Source: Branchiostoma lanceolatum (taxonomy: Eukaryota; Chordata; Leptocardii; Amphioxiformes; Branchiostomatidae). From it: DNA of 64,000 bases. Position 1 is the first letter of the stretch, and each line of letters begins with the position of its first letter. Location of the stretch: contig NC_089730.1 in NCBI RefSeq assembly GCF_035083965.1, positions 16,785,242 to 16,849,241 on the forward strand. Direction: 5' to 3'. A program made the translations under genes and the position numbers. Below are positions 46,925 to 58,100 of this stretch, piece after piece. The notes below the pieces were generated by a model that worked only from the letters and a program-made list of their open reading frames with translations, had not been told where the DNA came from and did no database searches.

Positions 46925-49900
46925 ATGTCAGGTCATTTTTTGTTTTTGTCAGAACTTTCCATCCAGACCATCGCGGTGTTGTTAGTCGTTCTCCTTACCC
47001 TACTCGTCTTCTTCAAACGACGTAACAACCTCCCACCGTCACCGAGTGGGAGCTGGCCTGTAGTCGGCCACCTGTTGTCCCTTGGCCGAGCGCCCCACCT
47101 GAAGCTTACGGAGTGGAGGCAGCAGTATGGCGACGTGTACACTGTTAGAATGGGGATGGAAGACGTGGTGGTTCTGAACGGCTATCGGGCCATCAAAGAG
47201 GCGCTTGTGGACTACAAGGATGCTTTCTCCAGCAGGCCCAACGTCTATACCTTTGATCTCTTAACTGGCTTTGGAAAAGGTATGTAAGTTTGGCTGCTGT
47301 ATTGCGTCAGCATGATTTCAAAATCTGTATTGAGAACAGGTAGATTCCCTTAGAGATAAATACCATTTTTGTACAAGCTGCGCTTGAGCAGACGGCTAGG
47401 CTTGATGTACTCACTCTGGAAAGGACCCCTACTCTTATCGATAAGTGTGTTGGGTTCAAATTTTAACGTGCTCAAAGTGTAGCGCACCTAAGACACCGGA
47501 CTTCCAGCTTTACGTGCTATTCAACGGGGCGTCCCTGACAAAAGCCACTTGCAGATACTTATTCTCCAAGCAGAGGTTTCGATGGGGGGGGGGGGTAGTA
47601 GTGGCCGGGATTTTTAACGTCTTCTAGCAGATACCCATTTGAGTCGATTGGGGAAATAGGTTGAAAGTGTCTTTCCAAGAGGCACAACATTGGGGCCTGC
47701 TAGTAATACGAACCCGAAACCTTTGTAGCACGAACCTTTCTCCATGTCACCTCGGCCTTGGTTTGAAGTATCAGCAATACCTACACCAGGGAGATGTTTT
47801 GAACACTTTGTTGCTCAACAAAATTTTTGCGTGGAATTTATCGATAAGCACAGTGGCTTCAGTTTTTTTTTAAAGACCTATGTACAGTGCCCCCCTCCCT
47901 CAAAGATACAGGATAATGTCGTTTATAGTGTAACTGATCTGGATTGCATAAAAATACAAGGACAAAGATTTAGCGTTACCATGTTTTTGCGACCGCCATA
48001 AATGGGACAATGCACTGGCCGTGTCAAACGCACGTCCCATTGACCCTTTCGTTTCATACCGTCTAACATGTCCTAGAAAACATATCTTCGGTTTTACTTT
48101 TTGTGACCAGCCCCTGGGCTTATAGGTAGGTCGAGGACATTGTGTAATGTAAGCCATGCCTCAATGACCTGATTCGGTCGGTTGGGCGTCAGAAGGATGA
48201 CAGCTGAGACAACGATTTGACCTGATCATGATTCTGTTTCCAGTGTTGCTAGAGCATGCCAAAGGACAGGTCAACAAGTGTCCCCTTTGATTTTTTCATT
48301 AGGCTTCAATTTACTGAGATTTACAATGCATTTATGATTTTACACAGACATTGCGTTCTCAAAATTCAACCAAGCCTACAAAGAAAAACGCAAGTTCGCC
48401 TTCAGCGCGCTGAGAAACCTGGGAATGAGAATGGGACCGGGCAGTATGGAAGAAAACATCAGGGACGAGGCTCGTCAGCTCTGTCTAAAGGTATGTTTAT
48501 AAATGTTGTCATTTTTTCTCTCAATTGACATAGTCATAGAGCTGCGATGTTGACACGACAAAGGGTGGAAGGTTTTGTTTCCCCGCATCGGTGTGGAAGA
48601 AACATGTAGGTACTAGAAAGGCCGTCATTTGCCCCTGAGCAAATACAGCATGCTTAGCCATACTCCTCCCCATGCAAGAAGTGGGCTGTCCCAAAATAAC
48701 ACCTGGGCAAATCGAAATATTAACTGCATGTAGAAAGGCAACATTTGTGAGAGCATCATACTTCGCCAATCTCCCTCCCGATGTATAAATGGACTGTTCC
48801 AAAATCACGCGTACAAAAAATTCTCTGTACAAGTTCTGCGAGACCCCAAGAGCTTCTTACTGCAAAGGCTTGCGTGTGTTCCTGCAATATGACCTCAGGT
48901 AACCTAAATAGAACACGTGTTCTTTGGCCAGTAGCAAATGGAACGCGGGGATCCTTAGATAGAACATGGATTCCTTTGCCAGCAGCAAATAGAACATGGA
49001 ACGGGGATACCACTTTTGGCCTGTTTTTGGTCTGAAAATGGGTCCAATAGTCCCCAAATTGAAGCATTTTGAAGTGATGTACACCAAACATGTGATTGAA
49101 GTCCTATAGGGACATGTTCAAGGCACCCTTGTACCGAATTTCAGGTCACTTGCTTGCAATACCAGGGCACAGGGGCCCAATATATAAAAATTGTCTAAAA
49201 ATGCCCCAACAAACCTCCATAGAAATGATTTTAAGGCCTGTTTCAACAAAATTAAAAAATCTTCTGGGGGTATTTGCCATTTTACCTACATGCCAAATTT
49301 CAGGTCGTTTGGCCCAAAAATGACGGAGTAGATACCATTTGAAGATTTGTCAGGAGAAGAAGAAGAAGAAGAACGTGAACAAAAACAATATGTTGAGCCA
49401 TACTAGGTATGGCTAAACATAACTATATATACAGTGTCACGTCTTTTTCGCTGCGTAAGCGTTATTCAGTAGTCAGCCAATCAGATAGTGCCCTCCTTTT
49501 GCTGGAGATACAGCTGCATCGCAATGATGTAGCCACCTACAGTCAGGAGGCGACGTGATTGGCTGATAGATTTCTCTCCGACCACTCACTCGCTAGATAA
49601 CTAACAGCTGATGTCATGACCAGCGCTAACGCAACGAGAAGCGCGAATCGCAGGGCAGTACGTCACTAGTGCCATTGTTTGACATATAACGTTACATATC
49701 CAACGGCAATCCTGGCATGAGAGAATAGGATGTACAATTAAACTGGACAGTAATAATGACAGACAAATTAAATCCACCCCCTGAAAATGTACTTTCTTAG
49801 TATTTGTTTCCAATTTGATAGCTGTCCGAGCAAAGGGACACCCATCCGCGTGTCATCGCCGGTAACCTGACTGTGTCAGTCGCCAACATCATCTGCTCCA

Positions 49901-52867
49901 TGGTCTTCGGCAAACGCTATGACTACGATGATGTCAAGTTTGTAGAACTGATCAACGATGTTGACAATATGGTTTCTAACGTTGCGAGTAGCCAACCGAT
50001 GGCCGTGTTTCCCTTTCTCCGATTCATACCAGGAGGTAAGTTACTGATAATATTTTGTTTCACGCAAATGACTTACACATTTTACTATCGGTTTGTAAGT
50101 GTCAAAAAAATTGTACTAATTGTTGTGTTAAGGTCTAGTTTTGTTTAGGATATAAATAAGATTAACATAGGAAATGTACCCATTTGCACATAGGTCAGCA
50201 TTATGAATAAGTTGAAATGCCATTATTCCTACAAGTGTGTGTTATTGGCCGATCATTAATGTACGACTTTCTTCCTCGTTAATCCATGCTTATGCTTTGC
50301 TATATATGACAATGTCATGTTTTGTTTACTTCCTAGTGAATGCATCGTGCAAGAGGCTTCTCGACTTCAATGAAAGGATCAATACTTTTCTGCGAGAGGA
50401 AATCAAGAGTCACAGCGATACCTTGGACCGCGAGAATCCACGAGACTTCATCGACCTCATCCTCATCGAACTACAGATCCAAGAGAAGAGCGACTGTTTT
50501 TCAGAAGAGAACATTGTGTGGATAATTCAAGACCTGTTTGTCGCTGGAATGGAAACAACAGCAACCACCTTACAATGGGGTCTTCTCTACATGGTTCTGT
50601 GTCCAGAGGAGCAACAGAAGGTACAGAAGATTTCCGAATTCAATGCCTATCGGTATAAGCCATTTCACGTGATGCATTATGGTATAGGTCAAAGTTCAAC
50701 GTCCCTTGGTTTGTAAACAATTGTCTAGAAGTTTTTTAACGCAGGTCTTGACCTTTGACTTTTCGCATATGCACACTTGAAACTGTGGGATAGCTTATTC
50801 AAAAAACCGCTTACACTAAAGGTGAGGCCCCGCTGTATATTCTTACACTGTTCTCACTCACTCACTTACTCACTCACTCACTCTCTCACTCACTCACTCA
50901 CTCACTCACTCACTCAGTCACTCACTCACTCACTCACTCACTCACTCACTCACTCACTCACTCACTCACTCACTCACTCACTCACTTTCTCCCATAGCTA
51001 AGTCAGCCGTAGGGGCAGCAAAGCGTTCAGCAAAGGTTCTCCAATGCTGGCGATCTTCTGCCAGTCTGGGCATCTGGTTTGCCGGCTGTATGGCTTGTCC
51101 ACCGTTTCAAATCTGTGATCCATGACCGACGGGGACGTCCCTGCGGTCGTGCGCCTTCCGCTTTTCCATGAAGAACTATGTGTGTGTGTATGAAGCAATA
51201 AGCGCTGTAGATTGATATTGAGATCGGATCTTTGTGGAATCTGTGCCAGGTACAAGCTGAGCTGGACAGTGTCCTTGGAACAGACCACGACGTGCCCACC
51301 CTGGCCCACAGGTCCCAGCTCCCGTATACCGAGGCTACTATCATGGAGATCATGCGCATCAGGGCCATCGTTCCTCTCAACCTTCCCCGTGCCACGGTCG
51401 AGGACACGACTTTCCGAGGCTACACTATCCCAGCAAGAACGCAGGTAGCTTAACAATACATGAAAAGGACACACATTTGATACACTATCACAATATGAAA
51501 TGGTTAAAGTTATCTAGACTATCCATCAGATCAGTGTGCTTGAGCTTGTACTTATGCATATGATCGTCTCTATTGTATGTCCACAAATCAATTCAATTCT
51601 CCTTAGATCCAAGTATCACATACTAGCATCTTAGCATGAAAGTTCATCTGTGTTGGTAGAATTCATTATTAACAAGACTAAACTTTTCGTCCAACACTGT
51701 AAGAGAAATTGGGACTTACCCCAAATTTTCGGTTGACTCCGTCAATCCTGTTCACGGAATGACCCGGCTACAGCAAGAGGAGTAAAGGAGGCAATCTACA
51801 TCAGAGCCAACAGACCTACCTTGAACAGAGACGGGGAGAGACACAAGTTATCTGGCGCGTATGACCCGCTGCTGCGATCACGTGTCGCTGACGTCACGTT
51901 GCAGTAGCCAGGTCATTCCGTGAACAGGGTTGATGGAGTCAACCGAACATTTGGGGTAAATCCCAATTTCTGTTACAGTGTTGGACTAAAAGTTTAGTCT
52001 TGTTAATAATACCAGCATCTTGTTTAGTTTGATTTCTTTTCATTGTGAAGGTTCTTAGCAACATATGGTCAGCTCAGATGGACCCGGAATTCTGGCCGGA
52101 CCCAGACAAGTTTGACCCCCGTCGGTTCCTGTGCTGTGACGGAAAAGTGGTCAGCAGGCCGAAATCCTTCATGCCCTTTTCTACCGGTGAGTTTTAACCC
52201 GTGGTGGGCAAACGGGTTGTGACAACACACAGGGCATATTGGTCTTATGGAATGCTCGATAATTGGTAGATGGTTTAGTTTTGCTACTTTTTCTAATTAA
52301 TTCACATTACAAAAGGTACAGTCACGTCATCGTGCCGAGACACATCCTCTCACTGGACAGCTGTCAGCCAATCAGAGACACCCACTCCTGTTGTTGGGAG
52401 AACGTTATCAGCCAATCATGTTGCCTTTTGACTGTAATTATAAGTGGCAACGTGATTGACTGGTAACTGGTCAACGTCAACACCCTTCTGGGCCGTTGTG
52501 GCGGGGAGTTTCTGATTGGCTGACGGCTGAGAGGATATTGAAACAACGCCGTTTCCATGTGTTTGGGTATAAACACGGTTGGTCAAAGTTCCATTTATAT
52601 TTTGTCATGGAAAGCTCGTCACAGGGGCTTCAAAATACAATATTTAATGCCATGATTTGTTACCATACACGTGCTTTTAACATTACAGGCCGTCGTGTCT
52701 GCCTCGGCGAGCAGCTGGCTAAGATGGAGCTCTTTCTGATCTTCTCTTCCCTGATGAAGCACTTCACCTTCAAGTTGCCAGAGGGCGCCGCAGCACCCTC
52801 GACCGATGGCACCATGGGAGTAGTTTTGAAACCACCAACAGTAAAGCTTTGCATCTCCCGGCGTTAG
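46925..52867 (+). CDS. CYP-E, CYP2U-like cytochrome P450
   Basis: Seven exons: 46925-47279, 48348-48490, 49822-50035, 50337-50620, 51250-51444, 52051-52186 and 52689-52867. The product is 501 aa. The start MSGHFLFLSELSIQTIAVLL gives an N-terminus of the A/B type (SELS-I/V-QT), whereas exons 2-7 are nearly identical to CYP-F and CYP-D. The I-helix AGMETT is at 307-312, ExxR (EIMR) at 365-368 and heme Cys447. Oddities are HPRVIAGN in exon 3 (Val for Asp), PLNLPRAT in exon 5, and RFLCCDGK plus RPKSF in exon 6 where the others have RFLD and RPES or RPDS. None breaks a core motif. Introns carry a 0.8 kb insertion (48617-49424), the LINE fragment and the shared MITEs. Confidence 0.92.
47567..48130. 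mobile_element. Insertion in intron 1 of CYP-E (shared with CYP-F)
   Basis: CYP-D intron 1 runs directly from CAGATACTTATTCT to the GTGTAATGTCC region. CYP-E has about 560 extra bases starting TCTCCAAGCAGAGGTTTCGA and including a poly-G run (47585-47596). CYP-F has the same insertion (about 55765-56340). The terminal TCTCCAAGCAGA motif is the one seen in the two GPCR-1 MITEs. The right end is approximate. Confidence 0.6.
48617..49424. mobile_element. 0.8-kb insertion in CYP-E intron 2, absent from CYP-F
   Basis: The flanks GAAACATGTAGGTACTA and CTATATATACA are contiguous in CYP-F (56818-56840). ACTA occurs on both sides and may be a target duplication. The right part has (GAA)n at 49357-49372 and then AACAATATGTTGAGCC. 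It has no coding capacity or assigned family. Confidence 0.6.
49467..49568. mobile_element. CCAAT-rich inverted repeat, CYP-E intron 2
   Basis: CAGTAGTCAGCCAATCAGAT and GTGATTGGCTGATAG form the ends, with CCCTCC and GGAGG further in. An orthologous copy lies in CYP-F intron 2 at about 56872-56973. It is related to the intron 6 element. Confidence 0.55.
50853..51176 (-). mobile_element. LINE 3' fragment with GTGA tail, CYP-E intron 4
   Basis: Orthologous to 42899-43150. The tail (50853-50991) is about twice as long as in CYP-D. The C-terminal coding remnant (50992-51176) carries one extra T near 51080 that shifts its frame, so it is a decayed copy. Confidence 0.75.
51665..52010. mobile_element. 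Long-TIR MITE in CYP-E intron 5
   Basis: Orthologous to 43650-43993. Here the arms begin ATTATTAACAAGACTAAAC and end with the exact complement GTTTAGTCTTGTTAATAAT, so the best-preserved ends are in this copy and in CYP-F. The centre contains CACGTG and TGACGTCA. Confidence 0.85.
52358..52529. mobile_element. CCAAT-rich inverted-repeat element, CYP-E intron 6
   Basis: Orthologous to 44355-44507, with the same ends. It is slightly longer because of small internal insertions. Confidence 0.6.
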
Positions 52868-53513
52868 GATAGTCGTTTGATATTTGTCTCTACAGGTACT
52901 AATCATTATATTTTCATTCATTCATTGTATCATTGCTGCCGACATGTATTGACACTAGCAATGTCGGTTAGCACCATCAAATTGAAAATGAATGCACGTA
53001 TGAATCGTATTATATTCTATTTCTATTAACTAAATTGTATACAATGTATCAGCCTTGTATTTTATGAGATATACCTTTATATAGCCAATGTTAGAAATTG
53101 GTGGAGAAGAGGTGGTCGTAATTTAGACAGTTCTAAGGTTTGGTTTGTTGTGTGAAAGTTGGACCACGTTCCACAGTTACCATTTCATTTGGCTTTAGGA
53201 TTAAAGTGAAATTACTCTCTTATTTATGATTCGAACGTAAGATTGGTGTTGTAAGTAGCGTTACCTTCGTGGTTTCCAGATAAATAGACGTTTAGGGTGA
53301 AGGGCGTCCTCACTAGATAGCTTTAAACAACACTTGCAGTTAGATGTGCAAAGGTTAGGTGTGACATGTTGTTTAGTGTAATATACTGCTTCCGCGCCGT
53401 GTGCCTGCGTAGCTGGTGTGTTACGCCGAAGGGTGGTTATACCGGCTATATACATGTAGGTACGAAAGTTGTTGTTAAAGTTCACCCTATTTCCGCTAGG
53501 TCGAAGGCATAAA

Positions 53514-54970
53514 AGGATCGCATATCTCAGCAATTTTTCTTATAAAAAGGAATGGTGACAATAATTGACAATACTGACGTTAACACGTATTTAAAAAAAA
53601 GTATATTTAGCCTACTTAAATATGTCATGAATGTTGATATAACGTCAACATCACCTTTCTCATAAGAGCACTGTAGAATAGAAACGTAGCATTACTTTTT
53701 TCTAGTTAATCATGTTGCGCCTAATTGTAACGTTTATCATGATTAAAATCTTAGATGTAAAACGTACGTTTACATTTAAACTGAATAACCTATCATGTTC
53801 ACATGTTAATGATTACAGTAACAATGATATGGTATGTGTAAGAGCTACAACACTAGTACTCTATGTGAAATAAGGTTTCTTATTCAGTTAAAGTTTGCAT
53901 TGATATTTAGCACGTAGCAAGAATAATGAAGATATAAATATTGAAGATATATATCCATGCTGTACAATGCAGCAGTAGCGCTATAAAAATTCGCATGGTT
54001 TTACGATGGCAAACAATCTATGGTGAGTAGAAGAGAAGTTTTCAGCTAGAGTCTGTCGGTAAAGCTGAAATTCTGTTGTTAATTGGTATGTATACAGCTT
54101 TTATACAGCTTATGTTTCCAATTACTGTAATTGCCAACTGGTAGGGCCCTGGTTCAATCCTGGGACAGGACATCTCGGTTGGGGCTGCACCCGTCTTTCG
54201 GAAGGGACGAAAAATTGGAGTGCCGTGTTCCAGGTGATTATTGCCTAGAGGGCGATTAAGGGGGAGGACTGGCAATCATTCCCTGCAAAAATGTACCCTG
54301 CTACAGAAACAGAAAGACAATTTGCTGCCCTATGTACCACTAGCTACTATAAGGGTATAAATGAACGAACGAACGGACGAACAAACGAATTGTTGATGTC
54401 AATGTTGGAGGGTAAGGGGAGGAGGTGGTGTGTGATCGCCATGACCCCATAGGTAACCTCTTTGAGGTGTTTTTACTTGTCCTTGCAACTTGATCTTTTC
54501 CGAATTTGGCGGTAAACAGCCGAATGCATTTTACCCTCTGGCGATATGGTCTTGTGGCATGGCAGCAAATACACAGAGTCGACACGGCGGCGGGACAGGT
54601 GGTCATGATCTGTAAAGCCGTCACACAGCAGGAAAAATAGTTCGCCCGATGAGTCTAAAATTAAAAGGATATTTCGGTAGCAATACGGTGTCTTCTCGAT
54701 TACTGTGCGATTTTTAGGGATCGGCCGCCGATCTTCGCAGGCCGCACCCGAGCCCTGTTCAATTCAACAGCCTAAGGGTAAATTTTCAGTCAAAACATTT
54801 GCTCGACTCTCTGGCGATTTTGGAATTAGGCACGCGACCTTCTACCGAAGGTCATTTGCAGCTTGACGCCAGCTTAAAGTGGCGGTAAAGACGACGTGTA
54901 TAGGTAATGGTGACTGCGTATGCGTAAGAGGAGTCGCAAAATCCTTACCACTGCCCTGGGACGTCGACGG
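53514..54970 (+). repeat. Segmental duplication, copy 2 (after CYP-E)
   Basis: Nearly identical to 27616-28992 but with no CYP-B-type coding exon on its left. It starts within two or three bases of where the CYP-B stop codon would be. It retains the SINE (54116-54391) and the longer, less deleted version of the GTCACAC-type region. Confidence 0.8.
54116..54391 (+). mobile_element. tRNA-derived SINE, copy 2
   Basis: This is the second copy of the SINE at 28195-28480, with box B GGTTCAATCCT at 54161-54171 and the same GAACGAACGGACGAAC tail. It moved as part of the segmental duplication, not by a new insertion. Confidence 0.65.
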
Positions 54971-55107
54971 ATAAGCCTGTCAGACGATAGCTTGCTCAAT
55001 GAACCTTGACCTTTCACATTTGCATTGAACGATCTGGGTATGTCTCCACGTCACACTCTGTAGACTTCCTGAATAGACTCCGAAAACAAGCAGTTTTAGT
55101 CCTCGCA

Positions 55108-58100
55108 ATGTCGGCCGTATGGAGTATAGTATATTCTCTTTTTTCGTCTCACCTCACCGTCCAGACCATAGCGGTGTTTTTAGTCGTCCTCCTTACCCTA
55201 CTCCTCTTCTTCAAACGACGTAACAACCTCCCACCGTCACCGAGTGGGAGCTGGCCTGTAGTCGGCCACCTGTTGTCCCTTGGCCGAGCGCCCCACCTGA
55301 AGCTTACGGAGTGGAGGCAGCAGTATGGCGACGTGTACACGGTTAGAATGGGGATGGAAGACGTGGTGGTTCTGAACGGCTATCGGGTCATCAAAGAGGC
55401 GCTTGTGGACTACAAGGATGCTTTCTCCAGCAGGCCCAACGTCTATACCTTTGATCTCTTAACTGGCTTTGGAAAAGGTATGTATGTTTGGCTGCTGTAT
55501 TGCGTCAGCATGATTTCAAAATCTGTATTGAGAACAGGTAGATTCCCTTAAAGATAAATACCATTTTTGTACAAGCTGCTCTTGAGCAGACGGCTAGGTT
55601 TGATGTACTCACTCTGGAAAGGGCCCCTACTCTTATCGATAAGTGTGTTGGGTTCAAATTTTAACGTGCTCAAAGTGTAGCGCACCTATAAGACACCGGA
55701 ATTTCAGCTTTACGTGCTATTCAACGGGGCGTCCCTGACAAAAGCCACTAGCAGATACTTATTCTCCAAGCAGAGGTTTCGATCGGGGGGGGGGGGGGTA
55801 GTAGTGGCCAGGATTTATAACGTCTTCTAGCAGATACCCATTTGAGTCGATTGGGGAAATGGGTTGAGAGTGTCTTTCCAAGAGGCACAACATTGGGGCC
55901 TGCTAGTAATACGAACCCGAAACCTTTATAGCACGAACCTTTCCCCATGTCACCACAGCCTTGGTTTGAAGTATCAGCAATACCTACACCAGGGAGATGT
56001 TTTGAACACTTTGTTGCCCAACAAAATTCCTGCGTGGAATTTATCGATAAGCTCAGTGGCTTCAGCTTTTTTTTTTTTAAAGACCTATGTACAGTGCCCC
56101 CCCCCTCAAAGATACAGGATAATGTCGTTTATAGTGTAACTGATCTGGATTGAATAAAAATACAAGGACAAAGATTTAGCGTTACCATGTTTTTGCGACC
56201 GCCATAAATGGGGCAATGCACTGGCCGTGTCAAACGCACGTCCCATTGACCCTTTCGTTTCGTACCGTCTAACATGTCCTAGAAAACATATCTTGTTTTA
56301 CTTTTTGTGACCAGCCCCTGGACTTATAGGTAGGTCGAGGACATTGTGTAATGTCCTTGGGTAAGCCATACCTCAATGACCTGATTCGGTCGGTTGGGCG
56401 TCATAAGGATGACGGCTGAGACAACGATTTGACCTGATCATGATTCTGTTTCCAGTGTTGCTAGAGCATGCCAAAGAAACAAAGGACAGGTCAACAAGTG
56501 TCCCCTTTGATTTTTTCATCAGGCTTCAATTTACTGAGATTTACAATGCATTTATGATTCTACACAGACATTGTGTTCTCAAAATTCAACCAAGCCTACA
56601 AAGAAAAACGCAAGTTCGCCTTCAGTGCGCTGAGAAACCTGGGAATGAGAATGGGACCGGGCAGTATGGAAGAAAACATCAGGGACGAGGCTCGTCAGCT
56701 CTGTCTGAAGGTATTTTTGTGGATGTTGTCATTTTTCTCTCAATTGACATAGTCATAGAGCTGCAATGTTGACACGACAGAGGGTGGAAAGTTTTGTTTC
56801 CCCGCATCGGTGTGGAAGAAACATGTAGATACTATATATACACGTCCTTTTCGCTGCGTAAGCGTTATTCAGTAGTCAGCCAATCAGATAGTGCCCTCCT
56901 TTTGCTGGAGTTACAGCTGCATCGCAATAATGTAGCCACCTACAGTCAGGAGGCGACGTGATTGGCTGATAGATTTCTTTCCGACCACTCACTCGCTAGA
57001 TAACTAACAGCTGATGTCATGACCAGCGCTAACGCAACGAGAAGCGCGAATCGCAGGGCAGTACGTCACTAGTGCCATTGTTTGACATATACATATCCAA
57101 CGGTAATCCTGGCATGAGAGAATAGGATGTACCATTAAACTGGACAGTAATAATGACAGACAAATTAAATCCGCCCCCTGAAAATGTACTTTCTTAGTAT
57201 TTGTTTCCAATTTGATAGCTGTCCGAGCAAAGGGACACCCATCCGCGTGACATCGCCGGCAACCTGACCGTGTCAGTCGCCAACATCATCTGCTCCATGG
57301 TCTTCGGCAAACGCTTTGACTACGATGATGTCAAGTTTGTGGAACTGATCAACGATGTTGACAATATGGTTTCTAACGTTGCGAGTAGCCAACCGATGGC
57401 CGTGTTTCCCTTTCTCCGATTCATACCAGGAGGTAAGTTACTGATAATATTTTGTTTCACGCAAATGACTTACACATTTTACTATCGGTTTGTAAGTGTC
57501 AAAAAAAATTGTACTAATTGTTGTGTTAAGGTCTAGTTTTGTTTAGGATATAAATAAAATTAACATAGGAAATGTACCCATTTGCACATAGGTCAGCATT
57601 ATGAATAAGTTGAAATGCCATTATTCCTACAAGTGTGTGTTATTGGCCGATCATTAATGTACTCCTTTCTTCCTCGTTAATCCATGCTTATGCTTTGCTA
57701 TACATGTATATGACAATGTCATGTTTTGTTTACTTCCTAGTGAATGCATCGTGCAAGAGGCTTCTCGACTTCAAGGAAAGGATTAATACTTTTCTGCGAG
57801 AGGAAATCAAGAGTCACAGCGAGACCTTGGACCGCGAGAATCCACGAGACTTCATCGACCTCATCCTCGAACTACAGATCCAAGAGAAGAGCGACTGTTT
57901 TTCAGAAGAGAACATTGTGTGGATAATTCAAAACCTGTTTGTGGCTGGAATGGAAACCACAGCAAACACCTTACAATGGGGTCTTCTCTACATGGTTCTG
58001 TGTCCAGAGGAGCAACAGAAGGTACAGGAGATTTTCGAATTCAATGCCTATCGGTATAAGCCATTTCACGTGATGCATTATGGTATGGGTCAAAGTTCAA

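Larger units (their letters stand above)
52868..55107. other. Spacer between CYP-E and CYP-F
   Basis: It consists of CYP-E 3' flank (52868-53513, also found after CYP-F) joined at AAAAGGAT to the CYP-B-type 3' flank and spacer (53514-54970), and then the CYP-F promoter. A dispersed repeat tail (GTGTGTTACGCC...) is at 53415-53450. No gene is seen. Confidence 0.6.
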
